Under the pieces are notes generated by a model. The model ran no database searches, was not told the DNA's origin, and was given only the letters and a program-made list of their open reading frames with translations. This document shows positions 1-6,486 of a stretch of 64,000 nt of DNA, piece after piece. Where the stretch lies: the NCBI GenBank assembly GCA_050692985.1, contig JBOGVZ010000034.1, forward strand, positions 1-64,000, written 5' to 3'. A program made the translations under genes and the position numbers. The DNA is from JBOGVZ01 sp050692985. Its GTDB lineage: Bacteria > Actinomycetota > UBA4738 > CALAEC01. Position 1 is the first letter of the stretch. Each line of letters starts with the position of its first letter.

Positions 1-11
1 AGTGATCCTGC

Positions 12-64
12 GCACGTAGGCTCCTCTCGACGCTTTGCGGCTGTTCGGGAGTGAGCCTACGTGC
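12..64. repeat. 12-bp inverted repeat in the left-edge intergenic region
   Basis: The first 142 bases carry no gene I can support. Bases 12-23 (GCACGTAGGCTC) and 53-64 are perfect inverted repeats around a 29-base loop, in DNA less GC-rich than the genes. It could be the terminator or structured end of a gene left of the window, although no T run follows. Function unknown. Confidence 0.5.
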
Positions 65-142
65 CTTCTTCATCTGTTCCTCGGAAGCTGGGTTCTCTCG
101 GTGCTGCCTTCCAGCCGACGCTACCCCTTCATGGCACCGCCG

Positions 143-171
143 TTGTCATCCCCGAATGGGGGCCATACTAT
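143..171 (+). promoter_or_regulatory. Probable promoter of the yajC-secDF operon
   Basis: TTGTCA at 143-148 and TACTAT at 166-171 are separated by 17 bases, a good fit to a housekeeping sigma promoter. Transcription would start near 178, about 45 bases before yajC. The position fits an operon running yajC, HD protein, secD, secF. Confidence 0.6.
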
Positions 172-182
172 AGGCGGGTGAC

Positions 183-207
183 CGGCGGCGGCCGAGCCGC
201 CGTTTTT
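183..207 (+). terminator. GC hairpin with T5 tail just ahead of yajC
   Basis: CGGCGGC (183-189) pairs perfectly with GCCGCCG (196-202) around a 6-base loop and is followed directly by five T. It has the form of an intrinsic terminator, but lies only a few bases after the predicted yajC start of transcription. It may stop read-through from the left, or act as a short attenuator or protective 5' hairpin. Confidence 0.5.
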
Positions 208-222
208 CGTAACGGAGGGACG

Positions 223-561
223 ATGACCGCATCCACGCTCCTCGCCCAGCAGGGCGGCGGCGGCAACACCACGTTCTTCATCTCGCTGGCCCTCATGGTG
301 GCCATCTTCTACTTCCTGCTGATCCGGCCCCAGCAGCGACGGGCCCGCCAGCAGCGGGACCTGGTGCAGAGCCTTGCGGTGGGGGACGAGGTGGTCACGA
401 TCGGCGGCATGTTCGGGCGGATCCTGGAGATGGATGAGGACAGCGTGATCCTCGACGTGGGGTCCGGCACGCACATCCGGTTCGCCAAGCAGGCCGTTGC
501 CCGCAAGTACGTGGAGGAGGAGGCCCCGCAGGCCGACGAGGAGCCGGGCGAGGAGTCGTGA
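223..561 (+). CDS. yajC: YajC, preprotein translocase accessory subunit
   Basis: Small membrane protein of 112 residues that associates with SecDF and supports Sec-dependent export. It has a short N-terminus, one membrane segment (about residues 17-35) followed by the typical basic RPQQRR stretch, then the conserved beta-rich part with GDEVVTIGG. An acidic tail ends the protein. I chose the ATG at 223 because GGAGGGA lies just before it; an open frame continues upstream to 61 but crosses the promoter and hairpin. Its stop overlaps the start of the next gene, and secD and secF follow, the usual context for this family. Confidence 0.93.
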   Translation: MTASTLLAQQGGGGNTTFFISLALMVAIFYFLLIRPQQRRARQQRDLVQSLAVGDEVVTIGGMFGRILEMDEDSVILDVGSGTHIRFAKQAVARKYVEEEAPQADEEPGEES

Positions 562-1250
562 GGGAGGAGGCAGGCCCGCGCCCCGTCGCGGCCCCGGTCA
601 GCCTCGACGACATCCAGGAGGACCCGGTCATCTCCGCGTACGTGGCCCAGGCCGACCGGGTGATGGACGGGATGGGCTTCACCGAGCACGGCTTCCGCCA
701 CGCCAACCTCAGCGGCCGCATCGCCTTCAACGTGCTCAGCCGCCTGGGATACGAGGAGCGCACCGCCCAGCTGGGTGCCATGGCCGGGTACCTCCACGAC
801 ATCGGCAACGCCATCTCCCGGTGGGGGCACGGGCAGACCGGGGCCCTCCTGGTTCACCAGGTGCTGGCCGAACGGATCGATCCCGCCGAGCTCGGGGTGC
901 TCATGGCGGCCATCGGCGGCCACGAGGAGGAGTTCGGCATGACCGCCGGTACGGTGGCCGCGGCGGTGATCCTGGCCGACAAGTCCGACGTGCACCGGTC
1001 GCGGGTCCGCAAGGCCGACCAGATCGACTTCGACATCCACGACCGGGTGAACTACGCGGCCGAACAGTCGTTCCTGAGGGTAGACTCGGAACGGAAGACC
1101 ATCACGCTGGAGCTCACGATCGACACCGCCATCTCGCACGTCATGGAGTACTTCGAGATCTTCCTGGGCCGCATGGTGATGTGCCGCCGGGCCGCCGAGC
1201 AGCTCGAGTGCACGTTCCAGCTCGAGATCAACGGGGCCAAGCTCTTGTGA
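558..1250 (+). CDS. HD-domain phosphohydrolase
   Basis: Soluble 230-residue protein with the metal-binding pattern of the HD superfamily: H48 in FRHAN, H80-D81 in YLHDIGN, and D141 in ILADKSDVHRSR. Such proteins hydrolyse phosphate esters or nucleotides with a bound metal; the substrate cannot be told from sequence. It starts with GTG overlapping the yajC stop and lies 34 bases before secD, so it is co-transcribed with the Sec accessory genes. An HD protein inside a yajC-secDF operon is known from other actinobacteria, but no role in export has been shown that I can name. Confidence 0.8.
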   Translation: MREEAGPRPVAAPVSLDDIQEDPVISAYVAQADRVMDGMGFTEHGFRHANLSGRIAFNVLSRLGYEERTAQLGAMAGYLHDIGNAISRWGHGQTGALLVHQVLAERIDPAELGVLMAAIGGHEEEFGMTAGTVAAAVILADKSDVHRSRVRKADQIDFDIHDRVNYAAEQSFLRVDSERKTITLELTIDTAISHVMEYFEIFLGRMVMCRRAAEQLECTFQLEINGAKLL

Positions 1251-1284
1251 GAAGCGGCCCCTCTCCCGTCCGAGGAGACGTCCG

Positions 1285-2742
1285 GTGAAGGGCACCCGGA
1301 AGTACGTCGTCTCGGTGCTGTTCGTGCTGGTCCTGGCCGGCACCTCTCTGGCCGGGTTCCTGCTGTGGGGGTTGCGGCCCCTGCTGGGGCTCGACCTGGT
1401 GGGAGGGGTGTCGGTGATCCTGACCGCGCCGCCGGGTACCCAGAGCGACGTCCTGGACAAGACCCTGGAGACGATCCGCGACCGCGTGGACGCCGTGGGC
1501 GTGGCCGAGCCCGACATCACCCGCCAGGGGGACCTGAACATCCAGGTTCAGATCCCCGAGTTCGGCGGACGCAGCCAGGAGCGACTCCTGGAGCTGATCG
1601 GCACCACCGCCCGCCTGGAGTACCGGGAGGTCCTGGAGACGATCCCGCCGGGGACCCCCGAGTACGAGGAGGCGGTGAAGGAGATCCTCGAGGGAGATCC
1701 GCAGAACCGCGAGGTCGTCTACCCCTCTGCCGACGGGCGGGTACCGACCGCCGGCTCGGAGGTTCCGGAAGGCCAGCAGGCTGTCCTGTTGCGGATGGGC
1801 CCCGTCCTGCTCACCGGTGAGGCCCTGGACCGGGCCCAGGCCACGTACGTCGACCCGGCCACGGCCACGAACCCCGCCGACGCCGGATGGCTGGTATCGT
1901 TCGAGCTCAACAGCGAGGGAGCCCGGACGTTCGCCGAGGTCACCGAGGAGCTGTCCGGCAAGCAGCTGGCCATCGTCCTTGACCGCAGGGTGGAGTCCGC
2001 TCCCACGATCAACGAGCCCATCACCGGGGGCAGGGGACAGATCACCGGCGGCTTCGATGAGCAGGAGGCCAAGGACCTGGCGCTGGTGCTCCGGACCGGC
2101 GCCCTCCCGGTGGAGCTCGAGCAGTCCCAGGTCCAGACCGTCAGCCCCACGCTGGGGCAGGAGTCGCTGCGGGCGGGGCTCGTGGCGGCGCTGGTGGGCC
2201 TGGCCGGCCTGGCGCTGTACCTGGCGTTCTACTACCGGCTGCTGGGGATCGTGACGTGGTTCGGCATGGCCATCTGGGCTCTGCTGTCCCTGGCCATCGT
2301 GTCGCTGCTGGGACGGACCGTGGGCTACAGCCTCACGCTGGCGGGAGTGGCCGGCCTGGTGGTGTCCCTGGGGATCACCGCCGACTCGTACATCGTGTTC
2401 TACGAACGGCTGAAGGACGAGGTCCGGAAGGGGAAGACCGTTCGGGCCGCGGTGGGCCCGGCGTTCCGCCGGGCCTGGAGCACGATCGTGGCCGCGGACA
2501 TCGTTACGATCGCCGCCGCGCTGATCCTGTACCTGCTGGCGATCGGATCGGTGCGGGGCTTCGCCCTCACGCTCGGGCTCGCCACGCTCCTCGACATGTT
2601 CGTGGTGTACTTCCTCAAGCGACCCACGGTCTTCCTGATCTCTCGCAGCTGGCGCCTGTCGGAGATGCGGGGGATGGGGCTGCGCTCGGGTGTGGCCGCG
2701 GCGCCGGCGCTGCCCCAGCCGGTCCGGGGTGGGAGCCGGTGA
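1285..2742 (+). CDS. secD: SecD, protein translocase subunit
   Basis: SecD (485 residues) works with SecF to use the proton gradient to pull proteins through the Sec channel. One N-terminal membrane segment is followed by the D1 motif GLDLVGG (about residues 35-41), a large extracytoplasmic region, and a C-terminal bundle of five membrane segments with the conserved GITADSYIVFYERLKDE stretch. The start is GTG at 1285. SecD ends in a short Pro/Ala-rich tail and its stop overlaps the secF start, so the two are translated together. Confidence 0.96.
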   Translation: MKGTRKYVVSVLFVLVLAGTSLAGFLLWGLRPLLGLDLVGGVSVILTAPPGTQSDVLDKTLETIRDRVDAVGVAEPDITRQGDLNIQVQIPEFGGRSQERLLELIGTTARLEYREVLETIPPGTPEYEEAVKEILEGDPQNREVVYPSADGRVPTAGSEVPEGQQAVLLRMGPVLLTGEALDRAQATYVDPATATNPADAGWLVSFELNSEGARTFAEVTEELSGKQLAIVLDRRVESAPTINEPITGGRGQITGGFDEQEAKDLALVLRTGALPVELEQSQVQTVSPTLGQESLRAGLVAALVGLAGLALYLAFYYRLLGIVTWFGMAIWALLSLAIVSLLGRTVGYSLTLAGVAGLVVSLGITADSYIVFYERLKDEVRKGKTVRAAVGPAFRRAWSTIVAADIVTIAAALILYLLAIGSVRGFALTLGLATLLDMFVVYFLKRPTVFLISRSWRLSEMRGMGLRSGVAAAPALPQPVRGGSR

Positions 2743-3860
2743 ACCTCAGGCGGGCGTTCGCGCTGTTCCGGGGCCGGCAGGAGTTCCACGTCGACATCAT
2801 CGGCCGCCGGCGGCTGTGGCTGGGCCTCTCGGGCCTGTTCGTCGTGGTCTCCGTGGGGGCGCTCTTCTTCCTGCGGCTCAACCTGGGGATCGACTTCCGG
2901 GGTGGGGCCCTCCTCGAGTACGACAACCGCGCCGGCGTCACCGCCGAGCAGATCCGAGGCGAGCTGACGGACCTGGGGCGAGGGGACGCCGTGATCCAGC
3001 TCGTGGAGGGTGAGCTGGTCACCGTCCGCACCGAGTCGTTGGGGGAGGACCGGACGGAGATCCTGGGGGCGCTGTCGGAACAGGCCGGCATCGAGCCGGA
3101 GGCGATCAGCGTCACCGACATCGGGCCGAAGTGGGGCGAGCAGATCTCCGCCAAGGCCCTCCAGGGGCTGATCATCTTCCTGATCGTGGTATCGATCTAC
3201 ATCTCGCTGCGGTTCGAGTGGAAGATGGCCGTGGGCGCGCTGGCGGCGCTGTTCCACGACCTCATCATCACCGCGGGGGTGTACGCCCTGGTGGGACGGG
3301 AGGTCACCCCGGAGACCATCATCGCCATCCTCACGATCCTGGGATACTCGCTGTACGACACCGTGGTGATCTTCGACAGGATCAAGGAGAACACCGAGTC
3401 GCTGTCGCTGGTGTCACGGGAGACGTACTCAGGCACCGTGAACCTGTCGCTGAACCAGGTGCTGATGCGGTCGGTGAACACCAGCCTGACCTCGCTGCTG
3501 CCGATCGGGGCCCTCATGGTGTTCGGGGGCGACACGCTGAAGAACTTCGCCTTCGCCCTGTTCGTGGGCATGCTGGCGGGAACGTATTCGTCGTTGTTCG
3601 TGGCCGCCCCGGTGCTGGCCGCGCTCAAGGAGCGGGAGCCCAGGATGGCCCAGATCCGGGACCGGGCGGCCCGGCGGGAACCTCGGCGGGCGCTCCGGCC
3701 GGTGGCCGCCGGAGGACCCGTTGAGGCGCCGGCCGGCGAGGTCGCCGAGCTGGAGACCGTGGCGGCACCGTCCAGGTCCCTGCCCCAGTCGTCCACCCGG
3801 CCGGGCAGCCCCCGGCGCCGGCCGAAGAAGAAGCCGCGGTCGAAGCGGCGGAAGCGGTAG
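2739..3860 (+). CDS. secF: SecF, protein translocase subunit
   Basis: Partner of SecD, 373 residues from a GTG that overlaps the secD stop by 4 bases. The N-terminal segment is followed by the LGIDFRGG motif, then five membrane segments including the GYSLYDTVVIFDRIKEN motif near the middle of the protein. The last roughly 75 residues form an unusual Arg/Lys/Pro-rich cytoplasmic tail ending in a strongly basic run. Such a tail is common in high-GC bacteria and could touch the membrane or ribosome, but this is inference. Confidence 0.96.
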   Translation: MNLRRAFALFRGRQEFHVDIIGRRRLWLGLSGLFVVVSVGALFFLRLNLGIDFRGGALLEYDNRAGVTAEQIRGELTDLGRGDAVIQLVEGELVTVRTESLGEDRTEILGALSEQAGIEPEAISVTDIGPKWGEQISAKALQGLIIFLIVVSIYISLRFEWKMAVGALAALFHDLIITAGVYALVGREVTPETIIAILTILGYSLYDTVVIFDRIKENTESLSLVSRETYSGTVNLSLNQVLMRSVNTSLTSLLPIGALMVFGGDTLKNFAFALFVGMLAGTYSSLFVAAPVLAALKEREPRMAQIRDRAARREPRRALRPVAAGGPVEAPAGEVAELETVAAPSRSLPQSSTRPGSPRRRPKKKPRSKRRKR

Positions 3861-3862
3861 GG

Positions 3863-4381
3863 ATGCCGGCGCAGCCTTCCCGGGACGAGGGTGTCGGCCG
3901 AGAGGTGCAGGAGACCAAGCTCCCGGGCCTGGGGGTCCGGTTCGACTTCGTCACGCGCCGGGGCAACCGGATCGGGGTGCTGCACCATCGCACGGGCCGC
4001 CGGGAGCTCCTGCTGTACGACTTCGACGACCCCGACACCTGCCGCGAGGTGATCGCCCTCGATGGAGAAGACAGCCGCACCCTGTCCGAGCTCCTCGGTG
4101 GGTCCCGGGTCTCCGAGGAGCTGGACCGCCTCCAGCAGGTCGAGGGGCTGGCCATCGACTGGCTGCCGGTCTCCGAGGGGACGCCGTTCGACGGGCGGAC
4201 GATCGGCGACACCGCGGCCCGGACCCGGACCGGCACGTCGGTGGTGGCCGTGCTCCGGGGTGACCAGGCCTTCCCCGCGCCGGGCCCGGAGTTCGCCCTG
4301 CTGGCGGGGGACACCCTCGTGGTGGTGGGGACGCCCCGCGGCATCGAGGAACTCGCGGTGCTCCTCCGCACCGGCGGCTAG
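3863..4381 (+). CDS. KhtT-like regulatory subunit of a K+/H+ antiporter (TrkA-C domain)
   Basis: A 172-residue soluble protein. The C-terminal half (about residues 85-170) matches a TrkA-C/RCK-C ligand-binding domain, with FDGRTIGD and GDTLVVVGTPRGIEEL. The N-terminal half resembles the KhtT family that gates a CPA2 antiporter. It begins two bases after the secF stop and is followed, after a gap with its own promoter, by a CPA2 antiporter, the same order as khtT-khtU in Bacillus. Likely role: sensing a nucleotide or ion to control cation efflux. Confidence 0.75.
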   Translation: MPAQPSRDEGVGREVQETKLPGLGVRFDFVTRRGNRIGVLHHRTGRRELLLYDFDDPDTCREVIALDGEDSRTLSELLGGSRVSEELDRLQQVEGLAIDWLPVSEGTPFDGRTIGDTAARTRTGTSVVAVLRGDQAFPAPGPEFALLAGDTLVVVGTPRGIEELAVLLRTGG

Positions 4382-4457
4382 GGCTGCGTACCGTACCTCC
4401 TTCCCCTCTCAGGGGCGGAGGAGGCTTCGTGCTTACGCCGAACCCTAACCCTCTCCC

Positions 4458-4480
4458 ACAGCCTTCCCCGGACAGGCTGT
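4458..4480 (+). terminator. Hairpin between khtT-like and khtU-like genes
   Basis: ACAGCCT (4458-4464) and AGGCTGT (4474-4480) form a perfect 7-bp stem with a 9-base loop. No T run follows, so it is a weak or factor-assisted terminator candidate. It separates the secDF/khtT transcript from the independent promoter of the antiporter gene. Confidence 0.35.
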
Positions 4481-4525
4481 CCTCCCACGCGGTCGGCCGA
4501 ACTGCCCAGGGTGTGGCGTCCGGGG

Positions 4526-4531
4526 TAGCCT
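4526..4531 (+). promoter_or_regulatory. -10 box of a probable leaderless transcript (antiporter gene)
   Basis: TAGCCT is followed by exactly 6 bases and the GTG start codon at 4538. A transcript would begin at or within one base of the GTG. No ribosome binding site precedes that GTG, which fits leaderless translation. Confidence 0.5.
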
Positions 4532-4537
4532 CGTCCC

Positions 4538-5755
4538 GTGCCGGAGATCCTCGTGGTAGCGGCGGCAGCCGCCGCGGAGCCCTTCTCCCGAGCGCTCCTG
4601 TTCATCGAGCTCGGCACCGTCATCCTGGGGCTGGCGCTGCTGGCTCGCCTGGCGTCCCGGCTGGCGTTCAGCCCGATCCCGTTCTACCTGCTGGCCGGCC
4701 TGGCCTTCGGCCGCGGCGGCTTCGTCCCGGTGGTCACCGCCGAGGGGTTCATCGAGGTGGGTGCCGACCTCGGCGTGATCCTGTTGCTGTTCATGCTGGG
4801 GCTGGAGTACTCCGCCGACGAGCTGACCGAGACGCTCCGGGTTGCGACCCGGCCGGCCGTGCTCGACCTGGTCCTCAACTTCCCGCCGGGTTTGGCGGTG
4901 GGGCTGCTGCTGGGATGGGGGATCGTGCCCGCCGTGCTGCTCGGCGGGATCACGTTCGTCACGTCGTCCGGCATCGTGTCGAAGCTCGTGCTGGACCTGG
5001 AATGGGTCGGCAACCGGGAAACCCCTGCCGTGCTCTCCATCCTCGTCGTCGAGGACCTGACGATGGCGGTGTACCTCCCGGTGGTCGCGGTGCTCCTGCT
5101 CGGCACCGGGATCGTCACCGGGATCCTCACCACCGTGGCCGCCATGGTCACCGTGGGCCTCATCCTGCTCGTGGCCCTGCGGTTCGGGCCCGTGCTGAGC
5201 CGGGCGGTGTTCAGCCGGTCGGACGAGGCCGTGCTGCTGTCGATCCTGGGGCTGACGCTCCTGGTGGCCGGGATCGCCGAGCGCGTCCAGGTCTCTGCCG
5301 CGGTGGGGGCCTTCCTGGTGGGGATCGCGGTGTCGGGGCCCGCAGCCGACCGGGCCCGGTCGCTGCTCGGCCCGATGCGGGACCTGTTCGGGGCGGTGTT
5401 CTTCGTGTTCTTCGGGCTGCGCATCGATCCCTCGACGATCCCCGGTGTCCTGGGGCCGGCGGTGGGCCTGGCGGCCGCCGGGGTGGTCACGAAGGCGGCC
5501 ACCGGCTGGTGGGCCACCTCGGCCGCCGGGGTGGGGGTCCGGGGGCGCCTTCGGGCCGGAGCGTTGCTGGCGGCCCGGGGGGAGTTCTCGATCGCTATCG
5601 CGGCCCTGGCCGTCGGGGCCGGCCGGGAACCGTTGCTGGGACCGCTCACCGCGGCCTACGTGCTGGTCCTGGCCGCGGTGACCCCCCTCCTGGCACGGCT
5701 GTCGGACGCGGTGGGTCGGGCGATCCTGGCTCGGCGGCGGCCCGTTGCGCCCTAG
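4538..5755 (+). CDS. CPA2-family cation/proton antiporter (KhtU/KefB-like)
   Basis: Integral membrane protein of 405 residues with about 12 membrane segments filling almost the whole chain and no C-terminal nucleotide-binding domain; that job is probably done by the KhtT-like protein upstream. Recognisable family segments are LLLFMLGLEYS, GGITFVTSSGIVSKL and SILVVEDLTMA, the last two containing the residues usually linked to ion exchange. It most likely exchanges K+ (or Na+) for protons. The GTG start fits the -10 box at 4526-4531. Confidence 0.85.
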   Translation: MPEILVVAAAAAAEPFSRALLFIELGTVILGLALLARLASRLAFSPIPFYLLAGLAFGRGGFVPVVTAEGFIEVGADLGVILLLFMLGLEYSADELTETLRVATRPAVLDLVLNFPPGLAVGLLLGWGIVPAVLLGGITFVTSSGIVSKLVLDLEWVGNRETPAVLSILVVEDLTMAVYLPVVAVLLLGTGIVTGILTTVAAMVTVGLILLVALRFGPVLSRAVFSRSDEAVLLSILGLTLLVAGIAERVQVSAAVGAFLVGIAVSGPAADRARSLLGPMRDLFGAVFFVFFGLRIDPSTIPGVLGPAVGLAAAGVVTKAATGWWATSAAGVGVRGRLRAGALLAARGEFSIAIAALAVGAGREPLLGPLTAAYVLVLAAVTPLLARLSDAVGRAILARRRPVAP

Positions 5756-5806
5756 GCTGCCTTGCGAGTGACAGAATGGTCGGGCACGGGTGAGTGGAGG
5801 TTGGTC

Positions 5807-6340
5807 ATGGGGAACACGAACATCGACCGGGTCCGCGAGCTGATCCGCGACGTGCCCGACTTCCCCCAGCCCGGCATCGTGTTCAAGGACATCACCCCGC
5901 TCCTGGCGGATGAGGTCGCCTTCTCCACGGTCATCGACGTCATCGTCGTGCACTTCGGCCGGGGGACCGTGGACAAGGTCGTGGGGATCGAGGCCCGGGG
6001 CTTCATCCTGTCCTCGCCGGTGGCCTACCACTTCGGTGCCGGGTTCGTGCCGGTCCGCAAGGCCGGGAAGCTGCCGTGGGACACCGATTCCGAGCAGTAC
6101 GAGCTGGAGTACGGGACCGAGACGCTCGAGATCCACCGCGATGCCTTCACCCCCGGTGAGCGGGTGCTGATCGTGGACGACGTGCTGGCCACGGGCGGCA
6201 CGGCACGGGCCACCGCCCGGCTGGTGGAGCGCCTGGGCGGCAAGGTGGTGGGGATCGCCTGCATCATCGAGCTGGGCTTCCTGAAGGGCCGGGAGAAGAT
6301 CAAGGACTACGAGTTCTTCTCGCTGATCACCTACGACTGA
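5807..6340 (+). CDS. apt: Adenine phosphoribosyltransferase
   Basis: Salvages adenine by joining it to PRPP to give AMP. The 177-residue chain has the family start (IRDVPDFPQPGIVFKDITPLL), the substrate loop IEARGFIL and the PRPP-binding motif VLIVDDVLATGGTA. I chose the ATG at 5807 because TGGAGG lies seven bases before it; the frame is open 45 bases further up. It stands directly before rel, a very common pairing in actinobacteria and firmicutes (apt-relA). Confidence 0.95.
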   Translation: MGNTNIDRVRELIRDVPDFPQPGIVFKDITPLLADEVAFSTVIDVIVVHFGRGTVDKVVGIEARGFILSSPVAYHFGAGFVPVRKAGKLPWDTDSEQYELEYGTETLEIHRDAFTPGERVLIVDDVLATGGTARATARLVERLGGKVVGIACIIELGFLKGREKIKDYEFFSLITYD

Positions 6341-6354
6341 GCCGAGCCCCCCTT

Positions 6355-6438
6355 CCCCCTTCTCACTGGGGGGTTCGCTCGCCTCCCACCGGGCCGCCCC
6401 TCGCTCCGGGCGAGCTACCCCCCCGGACCCCCCGGCGC
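6355..6438 (+). repeat. Intergenic repeat copy A (about 80 bp, two stem-loops)
   Basis: This segment between apt and rel matches the complement of 62780-62860 over its whole length with few gaps. Shared cores are CACTGGGGG, TTCGCTCGC, GGGCGAGCTA and CCCCCCGGACC. Inside it, CCCCC (6355-6359) can pair with the G run at 6368-6373, and GCTCGCC (6377-6383) with GGCGAGC (6409-6415). The first hairpin could also serve as the apt terminator. No coding potential; a small dispersed element is the best description. Confidence 0.7.
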
Positions 6439-6486
6439 CTGACCGGTAGTCATGCGTGCGACAATGAGAGACAGGAGGCGGTGAGC

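Noticed and set aside
95..140. SRP RNA-like GGAAGGCAGCA motif on the minus strand
   Set aside because: The loop and the AGCA side fit bacterial SRP RNA, but the 5' side lacks the needed CAGG and the flanks do not fold into a full SRP hairpin, so I do not call an RNA gene.
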